DNA from: Rhodospirillales bacterium
GTDB lineage: Bacteria > Pseudomonadota > Alphaproteobacteria > Kiloniellales > JACOMY01
Direction of reading: 5' to 3'
Assembly: GCA_014324045.1 (NCBI GenBank)
Contig: JACOMY010000005.1
Location: 62,001 to 126,000, forward strand
Length of the DNA stretch: 64,000 nt
Positions 52,870-64,000 of the stretch are shown piece after piece. The translations under genes were made by a program, and so were the position numbers. Under the pieces are notes generated by a model. It did no database searches. It was given only the letters and a program-made list of their open reading frames with translations, and was not told where the DNA came from. Positions within the stretch are counted from its first letter, which is position 1. The number at the start of each line of letters is the position of its first letter.

Positions 52870-53919
52870 CTAGGTCGCGCGGAAGCGCAATACGCCGTTC
52901 TCTTCACCGGATTGGACCCGTCCAAGCACGGCGAGATGGTTCAGGTGCGAAAGGCTTTCGCCCAGCGCGAAGAAGAGCTGGTGATCGTCGAGCTTGCGAT
53001 TGAAGAGTGCAGGGATCGCGTCATAGGCGCTCAAGGGCCGGACCCGGCAGGCCTCCTCGGCGCAGTCCAGCCTTTCGCGGTGGTGGGCGACCAAGGCCCG
53101 CGCCCGGGTCGAGCCGCCGAAGAAGGGACGGCCGTGGCTCGGCAGCACCAGCGTTGTGTCGTCGATGGTGCGCGCCAGACGCTCTTGCGTCTCTATGAAG
53201 GCGGTTAAGGGATCGGCCTCGGGCTTCCAGACAGGGACCGAGACATTGGGAGAGATCTTCGGCAAGAGTTGGTCGCCAGCGATGAAGATACCGTGCTCCT
53301 CGTCGTACAGACAGGCGTGGGCTTCGACATGGCCGTGGCCGGGAACAACGGTCCAAGTGCGCCCGCCCGCCTCGATCTTTCTGCCGAGTTGCAGACAGTG
53401 CGCTTCGGCCGGCGGGGCGCCGCAGCGTCCGCGGAAGGTGTTGCCGTGCGCGGTCAGCTTGCTGGCCGTTTCTGCCGGCATCCCTTGACGGATGTAGTGC
53501 GCTCTGAGCGGCGCGGTGTAGTCCGCGTCCGGCAGGTGGTAGAGCCAGCTTCCGAAGCCGAACTCGATCTCGCTCATCTCCAGTTCGGCACCGGTTTCCG
53601 CGCAGATCCAACCGGCGAGGCCGAAGTGGTCGGGATGATGGTGGGTCACCAAGAGCCGCTTCAGCGGTTTTCCAGCCATAGGACCGGCGAAGATCTGTCG
53701 CCAGAGGTCTTTGGTCCTGTCGTTATGCAGGCCGGTATCGACCAAGGTCCAGCCGTCGCCTTCGCTCAGCAGCCAGAGATTGATGTGGTCTAGCGCGAAG
53801 GGCAGGGGCATCTGCACCCAGTAGAGCCCCTCGGCTATCTCCTTGATCGTTCCGGCCTCGGGCAGGCTCTCACTCTGCGGTGCGGTCTTGGGAAACTCTG
53901 GCGCGAGCGTGCTGTCCAT
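52870..53919 (-). CDS. Metallo-beta-lactamase-fold hydrolase
   Basis: 349 residues from ATG 53919 (MDSTLAPEFPKT), with GAAGGA six bases upstream; a longer in-frame reading would overlap the hydrolase remnant. Zinc motif LLVTHHHPDHFGLAGWI, then VVPGHGHVEAHACLYDEEHG and IFIAGDQLLPKISPNVSVPV, and LVLPSHGRPFFGGSTRARAL complete the metal site. The C-terminal part (RVRPLSAYDAIPALFNRKLD) matches the glyoxalase II/LACTB2-like winged region. Often found with acyl-CoA catabolism genes, as here beside an acyl-CoA dehydrogenase remnant. Thioester hydrolysis is plausible but unproven. Confidence 0.9.
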   Translation of the reverse strand: MDSTLAPEFPKTAPQSESLPEAGTIKEIAEGLYWVQMPLPFALDHINLWLLSEGDGWTLVDTGLHNDRTKDLWRQIFAGPMAGKPLKRLLVTHHHPDHFGLAGWICAETGAELEMSEIEFGFGSWLYHLPDADYTAPLRAHYIRQGMPAETASKLTAHGNTFRGRCGAPPAEAHCLQLGRKIEAGGRTWTVVPGHGHVEAHACLYDEEHGIFIAGDQLLPKISPNVSVPVWKPEADPLTAFIETQERLARTIDDTTLVLPSHGRPFFGGSTRARALVAHHRERLDCAEEACRVRPLSAYDAIPALFNRKLDDHQLFFALGESLSHLNHLAVLGRVQSGEENGVLRFRAT

Positions 53920-53966
53920 GGTGCCGTCCTTCTTCGGTTTCCTTATCGGAAGATCTGCGTGCGGCG

Positions 53967-54869
53967 TCAGGGATTGGCAAGAAAGAAAGCGCTCAAGGCC
54001 GCTGCCACGGTATCCGGCTGTTCCTCCTGCAGAAAGTGGCCGCAGGGCAGGCTTCGTCCCTCGACGCGGTCGGCCCACTTGCGCCAGAGCGTTATCGGCG
54101 TGGGCTCGGCATCGCCGATGTAGTCGCGGCCCCAGAGCGCCAGTACCGGACAGGCCAGCCTGCGGCCTGAATCGCGATCCTCCCGGTCGTGCTGCCAGTC
54201 TAAGGTTACGCTTCTAGGGTTACGCCGGCGCGGTAGTCGGCACAGGTGGCGGCGATCACCTCCGGTTTGTCGAACTGTGCGAGATAGGTGGAGATAGCGG
54301 CTGCGTTGAGGGCGTCGGGTCTGCCCGCCCAACGACGCAGAAATGAGGCGACGATGATGTCCTTGGCAGCAGCGACGACGGGCTCAGCGATCTCGCCGGG
54401 TTGGGCCAGGAAGGGCCAGTGCCACGCAGCAATCGCACCCGGCGCATCCATGGTTTCCCAGACTTCTAAGGTCGGGACGATGTCGACGGCAGCGAAAGCG
54501 CTGACCCGCTCCGGGTGATCGAGGCAGAGGCGGTATGCGACGCGCCCGCCGCGATCATGACCGGCGAGTGCGAAGCGCGAATAGCCAGCTTCTCCATAAC
54601 CCGCAGCATATCCAGTGCCATGGTCCGCTTGGCGTAGGCAACATTATCGGGATCGGGTGTGGGGCCGCTGCTCTCGCCGTAGCCCCGCAGGTCAGGGATC
54701 ACCAGGGCGAAGTGCTGTGCCAGGCGCGGTGCGATCAGTCGCCAAGTGGCATGCGTCTGGGGGTAGCCGTGCAGCAGCAAGACAAGAGAGGTGGCCCGGC
54801 GCCGCCGCAGCGTAGATAGATCTGAGCCTCACCCAGGTCGATGCGCCGCTCTTCGAATCCTTCCAACAT
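53967..54869 (-). pseudogene. Alpha/beta hydrolase (haloacetate dehalogenase-like), broken by at least three frame changes
   Basis: Starts at ATG 54869 (MLEGFEERRIDLGEAQIYLR) but shifts near 54790 before LLLHGYPQTHATWRLIAPRL. A second shift follows EKLAIR (near 54575): the expected YSRFALAGHDRGGRVAYRL, carrying the nucleophile Asp, is readable one frame over. A third break near 54210 is a 14 bp tandem duplication (AGCGTAACCTTAGA after GCGTAACCCTAGA), after which CPVLALWGRDYIGDAEPTPI and LPCGHFLQEEQPDTVAAALS finish the protein. The ordered fragments are those of fluoroacetate dehalogenase/epoxide-hydrolase relatives. The C-terminal histidine region (PCGHFLQEEQP) is intact. Confidence 0.85.
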
Positions 54870-54878
54870 CGGTTCAGC

Positions 54879-56872
54879 TTACATCAGGTCCCGGGGAATG
54901 GTCCTGCGCCAAGAGCGAACAAAGACCTGTTCCGTACCGACGAAGGCTTCCAGGTCGTGCTCGATAATCCAGTCCTGCCGTCGGTGGTGAAACGCCCCTT
55001 GACCTCGGTGCGAGCCGTCCAATCGTCGCGTTTTCGGATGGCGGTGAAGTGGGTCTCCCCTTCGATGCTGGCCGGATCGTCCCAAGCGACGCTCCAGCTC
55101 TCGCGTTGGACTTCCTGCCAGCGCATGCCGTGGCCCGGGTGCTCGATCTCGCCGCCGTCGTCAAGAATTGAATAGCGTGTGCGGCCGTTGGTCAGGTCGC
55201 GCTCGACCCAACGCCGACCCTGCGCCTCACTCCGCTGGGGATAGATAGGCAGCGGTGCCGGATCCCGTGGCTCCGGCATCTCGATTTCTTGCGGGTCCGT
55301 CAAGATCGGGAGGTGCAGGCGCGAGGCAGCACCGGTCGTCAGCACCGCGCGCACCCGCTCGGGCGGCGGCAGCACCATCGGGAAGTAAGCAGTGGAGATG
55401 GCCAGGCGGATGCGATTGCCCGCCCGGAAACGATAGCCGCTCTCGTCCAAGCGGATGGCCACCTCGTAATCTTCGCCCGGGGTCAGCGGCGTCGGCTCGG
55501 CGTTCGAGCAGCGATGTGCCAAGTTTAGGACGCCCATGGACACCCGATGCGAGCGCCCATCAGGCGAAACCTCGCAGAGCCGGACCACTAGGGTTCCGAT
55601 CGGCTTGTCGATCGAGACGCGAAGGGTGACTTCCGGCCGGCCCAGGATATCGATCGGAATCTCCAACGGCAGGCTGTCGAAGCTGAGCGACAGGGCGTCG
55701 TCCGCACTCTGGTCGCCGGGTAGCTCAGCGTCGGGGGCCATCGTAAAATACTCGCCCGAAGCTAGGCCACAGTCCTGTGGGCTGTCGATGTACCGACGCC
55801 CATCGATCCCGGCTTGCGGCGAGAGTTTGCCCTTGGTACCGAGGTACAAGGTCTTCAACGCAGGCGCACCGGTCCAGTCCGTTGCGGCCACCCAGCGTCC
55901 CTCTTCGCGCTCGCGCCAGAGGGTGGAGCGAACGCCCTCCGAGAGAAAGGCGCGATAGCTGGGCAGGGCCTCTGCCGCATTGTCCTTGCCCTTCAGCCAG
56001 CGGTCCCACCAGCGCAGCGCTTCGGCCAGAAAATCGACCCGCGGCTTGGGCCAGGCGAAGTGCGGGTACTTGTGAATCCAAGGTCCGTTCAAGGCCTTGG
56101 TTGGACAGGTCAGGTTGGCCGCAGCCGCCGGCGGGGCATTGCGATAGCCGTCGGCCCAACCGCCGATTACCAAGGCTGCCGCCTGCAGCCCGGCGCAGTC
56201 CTCGCAGATGGAGCCGTGGCGCCAATAGGCGTCGCGGCGTTGATGCGACAGCCAGATGTGAAGCGGCGGTTCCAAGCGCTCCAGACGGTCCAGCCAGCGC
56301 TGGCGCCAAGCCTGGCCGACTACCGCCGGGTCGGAAGGGCGGGAGAGATAGCTCAGCATGGTGCTGGACCAATGGTGCTGGGCCGAGAGCTGGGCGCCGC
56401 CCTTGTAATGGATGTCGTCGTTGAAGCGGTCGACCGTTGTGGACAGAGCGATCACGGCTTTCAGGGCCGGAGGGCGCAGAGCCGCCACCTGTAAGCTATT
56501 GAAGCCGCCCCAGGAGATGCCCATCATGCCGACCTTGCCGCTGCACCAGGGCTGCTTGGCGATCCAGTCGATCACCTCGACCGCATCAGAGAGTTCGCGC
56601 GGAGAATACTCGTCGTCGAAAACCCCTTCGGAGTCGCCACTGCCGCGCAGATCCACCCGCACGCCGACATAGCCGGCTGCGGCGAAGGTGGGGTAGGTGC
56701 TGTCGTCTCGCTGGCTGGTTCCGTCCCGGCGCTGATAGGGCAGGTATTCGAGGATGGCGGGGCAGGGAGACTTCCCGGCGCTCTCCGGCATCCAGATCCG
56801 TGCTGCCAAGCGTGTGCCGTCCGAGAGAGGAATCCATTGGGTCTCGATGATCCGGAAGCTAGTGTTTTGCAC
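54879..56872 (-). CDS. CocE/NonD family hydrolase, C terminus frame-shifted
   Basis: About 660 residues. The GTG at 56872 follows GGAGG by 9 bases and starts where similarity begins (QNTSFRIIETQWIPLSDGTR). X-Pro dipeptidyl-peptidase/CocE catalytic domain: LEYLPYQRRDGTSQRDDSTY, VGVRVDLRGSGDSEG, and the nucleophile serine in GKVGMMGISWGGFNSLQVAA. A C-terminal jelly-roll includes IDILGRPEVTLRVSIDKPIG. The reading frame in the sequence ends at 54884 with GLSSTTWKPSS and onward. The neighbouring frame gives the expected family end DWIIEHDLEAFVGTEQVFVR then SWRRTIPRDLM and stop at 54879. A single base has thus been lost near 54975. The catalytic core is untouched; the actual substrate (ester or amide) is unknown. 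Confidence 0.85.
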
Positions 56873-57508
56873 TGCGACGTCCCTCCTATCCGAAATAAAC
56901 GTATTTCTGCGGTGTAAGGGTATGCTAGTTTGAGTCGGGCGTGGTGAGGGGATCTGGCGAGGCTGACTTGCGCAAGACTCATGCCGGTGCTTTCGTGCTG
57001 CGATGACCCTGCTGCGCAATCGCCCCTTGTTGAAGTCGCTGCTGGGGGCCATGGACTGATTAAGGACCGCCGGAGTTTTGGTCGCATTGGAAAGGTCGAT
57101 GAGCCCTTGCTGTGACTTCAGGCAATCTCGATCGATTACGCCCTGTGTTGCAGATCGGCGTCTTTAACGGCGTACATGGTGGAAGGCGGCGGCCACTTGG
57201 GCCGATTGGACGAACTCCAGCCCGCGCCACATCCCATACTTGGTTGGATCACTATGGACAGCCGAACGGCGTGGAAGTCAGCGATCTAGGCATTGCAGGA
57301 GGCCCTTGCGCGCTTCCGCTTCCACTCTTGCTTGACTTACCGGCCTGCGGTGTGTATGTCCTGCACTTTCCTGGAAATGAGGAGGTTGGGCTTTGTTTCC
57401 GCATCTATCCGCTTGCGTCGGTGCCGCCGGCTAAGCCTACCGGGACAAAAGACCGACCCCACCAATCGGGGCGGATCACACTCTGAATCAAGGAGCTGAC
57501 CGAAGCTT
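56873..57508. other. Divergent intergenic region between the CocE-like gene and rpsD
   Basis: 636 bases. Open frames on the plus strand up to 57499 lack coding character. The part near rpsD contains a probable promoter (annotated) and a small CCCC...GGGG hairpin at 57457-57473 that could take part in rpsD leader control; the latter is speculative. Confidence 0.4.
57332..57360 (+). promoter_or_regulatory. Possible sigma-70 promoter of rpsD
   Basis: TTGACT (57332-57337), 17-base spacer, TATGTC (57355-57360), giving a ~140-base leader before rpsD. Spacing is ideal; the -10 is imperfect. Confidence 0.4.
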
Positions 57509-58126
57509 ATGTCGAAGCGTTTGAATTCGAAGCACAAGATTGACCGCCGTCTCGGCGTCAACCTCTGGGGCCGTCCCAAGAGCCCCATGAATAATCGTCC
57601 GTACGGCCCCGGACAGCACGGCCAGCGCCGCAAGAAGCCGACCGACTTCGGCACGCAGTTGATGGCCAAGCAGAAGCTGAAGGGCTACTATGGAAATGTC
57701 GGCGAGCGCCAGTTCCGCCGTTACTATAAGCAAGCAGACCGTCGCCGCGGTGACACTAGCGAGAACCTGATCGAGTTGCTGGAGCGGCGGCTGGACGCGG
57801 TTATTTACCGTGCGAAGTTCGTGCCGACCGTGTTCGCGGCCCGTCAATTCGTAAACCACGGCCATGTCCTAGTGAACGGCAAGCGGGTCACCATCCCCTC
57901 ATTCCAGGTGAAGGACGGCGACGAGATCATCATCCGCGCCAAGAGCCGCGATCTGCCGCTGGTGCTCTCGGCCCTGGATACTCCCGACCGCGAGGTTCCG
58001 GACTACATCGAGGTCAACATCGGCGAACGGCGGGCCCGATTCGTGCAGGCGCCGAAGCTGGCGGACGTACCCTACCATGCCCGCATGGAGCCAAATCTGG
58101 TGATTGAGTACTACTCTAGGAACTAG
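57509..58126 (+). CDS. rpsD: 30S ribosomal protein S4
   Basis: 205-residue primary 16S rRNA-binding protein. [60 protein letters not shown] and the S4 RNA-binding domain [20 protein letters not shown] are all present; C terminus [13 protein letters not shown] is typical. ATG start with AAGGAG upstream. Monocistronic, followed by a strong terminator. Confidence 0.97.
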   Translation: MSKRLNSKHKIDRRLGVNLWGRPKSPMNNRPYGPGQHGQRRKKPTDFGTQLMAKQKLKGYYGNVGERQFRRYYKQADRRRGDTSENLIELLERRLDAVIYRAKFVPTVFAARQFVNHGHVLVNGKRVTIPSFQVKDGDEIIIRAKSRDLPLVLSALDTPDREVPDYIEVNIGERRARFVQAPKLADVPYHARMEPNLVIEYYSRN

Positions 58127-58157
58127 ATACTTCAGCTAGAAAGGCACGAGTTTCAAA

Positions 58158-58188
58158 ACGGCGGCGCGACCTTTGGGTCGGCCGCCGT
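58158..58188 (+). terminator. Terminator hairpin after rpsD
   Basis: ACGGCGGC(G)CGACC pairs with GGTCGGCCGCCGT across a TTTG loop, a 13 bp stem with one bulged base, followed by CCTTACGTT. It lies 31 bases after the rpsD stop. The U-tract is poor but the stem is very strong. Confidence 0.7.
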
Positions 58189-58303
58189 CCTTACGTTCCC
58201 TGACTCGGCATGGCGCCCTCGGGACCGGTAGATGGACATGTTACAGTGCAGCGGACGCGGCGTTATGTCTAGCGGCGTCTCATCGAGCAGGCGAGGACAA
58301 GGC

Positions 58304-60961
<2,658 letters not shown>

Positions 60962-61099
60962 GGATAGCGTGCAAAGGCCCGGTTGTGTGGATCGGGAATC
61001 ATTTAAAACTCCAAAGCATGGTTCCTAGATAAGAAGTAAGAAGCATGTCACCGCGTTGTTCGGGCCTTACGGCCATGATCTTGGCAGAGGGTTCTTCGC
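60962..61099. other. Gap after ppdK
   Basis: No gene. Contains a weak CCCGGTT...ATCGGG pairing at 60978-60998. Confidence 0.3.
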
Positions 61100-61359
61100 T
61101 ATACCTGCATCGACCCAGAACCCTGCCATGGTGATCAAGTCTTCGGGCAGATGGATGCCGATCGCGATGGTGCACTGACCGCTAAGGAACTAGAGACGAT
61201 GTGCGGCGTTGACCCGAGGGTGCCGCAACCGATCGAATTTATGGGATCATGCTTGACGGGGTAACGGCTGAGGCCCAGATGGACGACGCCTTCGCCAAGG
61301 CCAACGACAACGGTGGCGGACAGATGGTCTTCGCGAAGTTCCGCAGGATTACCGAATAG
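61100..61359 (+). pseudogene. EF-hand calcium-binding protein remnant
   Basis: One frame reads VFGQMDADRDGALTAKELET, a full EF-hand loop (D-x-D-x-D-G-x-L-x3-E), and stops at SCLTG. A second frame, offset, reads DDAFAKANDNGGGQMVFAKF then RRITE and stops at 61359, a second but degraded EF-hand. Together they resemble the end of a small EF-hand protein such as EfhP/calmodulin-like periplasmic proteins, frame-broken between the two hands. Confidence 0.65.
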
Positions 61360-61425
61360 ACCGCTTCACTCTTAGTGATCCTTCTCATAAGAACTGAATC
61401 TTAAAACAGTATAGAACAGAGTGAC

Positions 61426-61451
61426 GGGACCGGGTGGTTTGGCCTGGTCCC
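61426..61451. terminator. Hairpin between the EF-hand remnant and the MFS gene
   Basis: GGGACC (61426-61431) pairs with GGTCCC (61446-61451), with extra GG/CC pairs inside. It lies just past the MFS stop on the minus strand; no U-tract, so weak. Confidence 0.35.
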
Positions 61452-61460
61452 GATCAGCAC

Positions 61461-62735
61461 TTAGGCAAGCCTATCCTCTTCTCTCTCTTCGGGTGTTTCG
61501 AAGGCACCGCCCAGAGGGATGGTGCCCGGTGCGGCCGGTGTGAAGTCGTAGGCCGCAGTGTCGCCGGTCGGTTTCTGACGGCGCCGCATGCGCTCCATCA
61601 CGAAAAATCCGAACAGGAGATTGCAAACAGAGAGGAAAAGGAAAAAAGTGCCGGGACCAAAGATACCCATAGACCAAGAGGCCGCAAAGTTTCCGAAGAC
61701 GCCGCCAAAGGAATTGATTAGAAGCAGGGCGGCGGCGGCTGGAACCAGGCTGTTCTCCGGCAGCCAATCGTTGGTGTGGGCCAAGATCAGTGCGTAGGTG
61801 GGAAAGATCGTAGCGCCGACAATGGCGCAAGCGGTCAAGGCCAACGCGATGCTGGGGCTGCCGGCCAGACTGGTCATGTAGAGGAGCAGGAGGACTCCGC
61901 CGCCGAGCAGGGTCTGGCCGACGATGACAGCGCGGCGGTCGAAGCGATCTGATAGCCAGCCCAGAGGGTACTGGGCCACCAACCCGGCCAGCATGCCGGT
62001 CGTCATCATCGCGGCGGTCGTATCGCCGGAAAAACCGGCGCTGGACCCGTAAACCGGCGACAGCGAGATAAAGGAGCCCTGCAAGGCGCCGACGTAGAAG
62101 GCACCGACGAAGCCCAAAGGCGTTTCCCTGAACAAGCGGACCAGCCCGTAGCGGCCGTGCTCGTCTTCATCGTTAGAAGGCACCGGGGCGCTGCTGGCTT
62201 TGGAGACTGTCACCGGAACGAGGGCAAAAGAAATGAGAATGGACGAGAGCGCAAAGAGGAACAGCGTGCTGGGGTCGCCCAAATTGGCCAGCATGGGACC
62301 AAGCGCCAGGCCGCCGAAGATAGTGACGCCATAAACCGACAACAAGCGTCCGCGCATGTCGTTCGGTGTGCGCGCATTAAGCCAACTCTCCACCACGGTG
62401 TAGAGCCCGGCGTAGCAGAAACCGGTCACTAGCCGCAGCACCACCCAGCCCAGATGTGTGGGCCAAAACGCCAGCAGTAGGGCCAGACCGGAAGCAATCG
62501 AGGCCATAGCGGCAAAGGTGCGAATATGGCCGATGTTGCGGATTAGCCGCGGCCCATAGAGCGTGCCGATGCCGAAGCCGGCGAAGTAGGTGGCGGAGAC
62601 CAAACCCATCCAACTGATGGAAATGCCCTCTATCGGTGCTCTTAGACCCAACAACACTATCTGCAGACTGCTGCCGGCCAAGAGAACACCGAAGCTGAGG
62701 ATGAGGGGACCTAGGGTCAGCAGTAGGCCATACAT
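61461..62735 (-). CDS. MFS transporter, YcaD/MucK-like
   Basis: 424-residue major-facilitator protein with about 12 hydrophobic segments. The loop between helices 2 and 3 (FGIGTLYGPRLIRNIGHIRT) fits the MFS signature position, and VVESWLNARTPNDMRGRLLS near residue 115 is a conserved feature of the YcaD-type subfamily; LVAQYPLGWLSDRFDRRAVI carries the second signature copy. The C terminus is hydrophilic. ATG start. Exporter or importer role and substrate unknown. Confidence 0.9.
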   Translation of the reverse strand: MYGLLLTLGPLILSFGVLLAGSSLQIVLLGLRAPIEGISISWMGLVSATYFAGFGIGTLYGPRLIRNIGHIRTFAAMASIASGLALLLAFWPTHLGWVVLRLVTGFCYAGLYTVVESWLNARTPNDMRGRLLSVYGVTIFGGLALGPMLANLGDPSTLFLFALSSILISFALVPVTVSKASSAPVPSNDEDEHGRYGLVRLFRETPLGFVGAFYVGALQGSFISLSPVYGSSAGFSGDTTAAMMTTGMLAGLVAQYPLGWLSDRFDRRAVIVGQTLLGGGVLLLLYMTSLAGSPSIALALTACAIVGATIFPTYALILAHTNDWLPENSLVPAAAALLLINSFGGVFGNFAASWSMGIFGPGTFFLFLSVCNLLFGFFVMERMRRRQKPTGDTAAYDFTPAAPGTIPLGGAFETPEEREEDRLA

Positions 62736-63335
62736 GAAGCGCGTCCGGTCGAAGTGGCACTGCTCTCGCGGTTAGACTGCTGGTGCGCTTCGTGCAAGCG
62801 AGAAATAGCCATGGCTCAGCGTACGAGCCCATCACTTGCACAGACAGCCCGGTGGCTGCAGACCTTACAGCAAGCTGGTGGAGAGGGCGTAGAAGGTCTG
62901 CACCGGCGTGAGATCGCGTCGTGCGATAGTGGGCTGTCGCTCGATCATGGTTAAGAGACGGCGTGCGACCGCCGCATCGGGAGTCACCGTATGTTCCACC
63001 AGCCGGCAGTTCACAGGCATTCGTGCTTGGTCGATAAGTTGTGGCGCTTCCAGACGTTGCGCACGCTGCCGGAGGAGACCTGTACACCGCGAAGTACCAA
63101 GCTTCCGGGCAGCAGAGGTGCAAGCGTAGCAAGGGCGATCCCCATGGATTACGTGAAAATCGCTCTTGCCACGATCTCCTTGGTGCACTGTTGAGATGGT
63201 CCCTCCTTGGTACCCGGTGGGCAGTTCAGTGTCATTCTGCGAAGACTCGCTGACACTTGATTTGCCAGAAGAATTCAAAAAAAGAGCGAGCCCAGAGAAG
63301 GTAACGCCCCTTTGGTTTGAGAAGGTGGTCAGTAC
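62736..63335. other. 600 bp gap between the MFS gene and gltA
   Basis: No supported gene. A minus-strand frame near 62865-63050 (QLIDQARMPVNCRLVEHTVT then PDAAVARRLLTMIERQPTIA) has coding-like composition and may be a remnant, but no family is recognised. An A-run at 63277-63283 gives a U-tract on the minus strand ~50 bases past the gltA stop, without a clear hairpin. Confidence 0.4.
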
Positions 63336-64000
63336 TTAGCCGCGGGATTCCAGCGGCACATAAGCGCGCTCCGGCTCGCCGATGTAGACCTGACGCGGGC
63401 GGCTGATGCGCTGATCCGGATCTTCTATCATCTCTTTCCATTGGGCAATCCATCCCACCGTGCGGGCAACGGCGAAGAGCACCGTGAACATGGAAGTCGG
63501 AAAGCCCATGGCCTTCAGGATGATGCCGGAATAGAAATCCACGTTGGGGAAGAGCTTATGGTCGACGAAGTATTCGTCTTCCAGCGCGATCCGCTCCAAC
63601 TCCATAGCCAATTCCAGCAGCGGATCCTGAAGGCCCAGAGCCTCCAGCACCTCGTAGCAAGACTTTTGCATGACCTTAGCGCGCGGATCGTAGTTCTTGT
63701 AGACCCGGTGACCGAAGCCCATCAGACGGAAGGGATCGTCACGGTCCTTGGCGCGTTTGATGAATTCCGGGATGCGATCCTTGTGGCCTATCTCGTTCAG
63801 CATCATCAAGACGGCCTCGTTGGCGCCGCCGTGCGCTGGACCCCAGAGAGAGGCGATCCCGGCGGCGATGCAGGCAAAGGGATTGGCGCCCGAGGAGCCG
63901 GCAATCCGCACCGTCGATGTCGAGGCGTTCTGCTCGTGGTCGGCATGCAGAATAAAGATGCGGTCCATGGCACGGGCCAAAACCGGGTTCACCTTGAAGT
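63336..64000 (-). CDS. gltA: Citrate synthase, C-terminal ~220 residues (5' end beyond window)
   Basis: The frame is open to the window edge, so the start lies outside. Type II (hexameric, gram-negative) citrate synthase, condensing acetyl-CoA with oxaloacetate. Diagnostic segments: [20 protein letters not shown], the active-site [39 protein letters not shown], and the C-terminal catalytic Asp region [20 protein letters not shown], then [12 protein letters not shown] and [11 protein letters not shown]. No damage seen in the visible part. Confidence 0.97.
   Translation of the reverse strand, partial: FKVNPVLARAMDRIFILHADHEQNASTSTVRIAGSSGANPFACIAAGIASLWGPAHGGANEAVLMMLNEIGHKDRIPEFIKRAKDRDDPFRLMGFGHRVYKNYDPRAKVMQKSCYEVLEALGLQDPLLELAMELERIALEDEYFVDHKLFPNVDFYSGIILKAMGFPTSMFTVLFAVARTVGWIAQWKEMIEDPDQRISRPRQVYIGEPERAYVPLESRG

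Noticed and set aside
52528-53208. Plus-strand open frame of ~226 codons starting FAAGGQRLLLKRR
   Set aside because: Antisense to the acyl-CoA dehydrogenase remnant and the MBL-fold gene; the minus strand gives family-level matches and this frame does not.
56873-57508. Small plus-strand frames upstream of rpsD
   Set aside because: No homology-like motifs and poor starts; more likely leader and promoter DNA of rpsD.

Overview
The window looks like a chromosomal segment of a free-living, moderately GC-rich alphaproteobacterium, probably from the Rhodospirillales/Kiloniellales range. Three things suggest this: the order rpmH-rnpA-yidD-yidC-engB-argB-dapD-dapE, the rplM-rpsI-(insert)-argC neighbourhood, and many acyl-CoA, TRAP and betaine-type transport genes. 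No rRNA, tRNA, CRISPR array, complete insertion sequence or phage module was recognised.

Layout. 1-6.8 kb: end of a peptide-type ABC ATPase, then minus-strand genes for a penicillin acylase-family hydrolase, an O-acetylhomoserine sulfhydrylase-like enzyme, a CoA-binding protein, a DUF6635-like protein and an enoyl-CoA hydratase. 6.9-8.5 kb: a PaaI-type thioesterase and rplM-rpsI. 8.8-12.7 kb: an apparent insertion carrying a Slam-like outer-membrane protein, a frame-broken lipoprotein gene and an SLC13 permease. 13.2-19.3 kb: argC, a gamma-carbonic anhydrase and a betaine/choline-type ABC importer with a double-length permease. 19.3-27.0 kb: nicotinamidase, then a leucine-catabolism operon (mccB, mccA, acyl-CoA ligase, HMG-CoA lyase). 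27.9-34.9 kb: the conserved minus-strand block from rpmH to dapE plus a small membrane protein. 35.2-40.1 kb: TVP38 protein, flavin disulfide reductase, histidine kinase and an FNR-type regulator preceded by a perfect FNR palindrome.

40.1-42.1 kb is a graveyard of branched-chain amino acid ABC transporter genes and a thiolase. It is followed by intact MaoC and enoyl-CoA hydratase genes. 44.8-51.6 kb holds a compact catabolic island: Asp/Glu racemase-like protein, ThDP enzyme, DadA-like FAD oxidoreductase and a complete TRAP transporter. Beyond it lie an acyl-CoA dehydrogenase remnant, an MBL-fold hydrolase, a frame-broken alpha/beta hydrolase and a CocE/NonD hydrolase with a shifted C terminus. 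57.5-64 kb: rpsD, ppdK, an EF-hand remnant, an MFS permease and the C-terminal part of citrate synthase.

Two themes recur. First, gene decay by small indels and internal deletions. Second, short 14-16 bp degenerate tandem repeats at or just past stop codons (near 4.8, 5.9, 8.0 and possibly 8.5 kb), with a 14 bp tandem duplication also breaking the hydrolase gene at 54.2 kb. The most interesting candidate systems are the racemase/ThDP/DadA/TRAP island and the Slam-like/lipoprotein pair.
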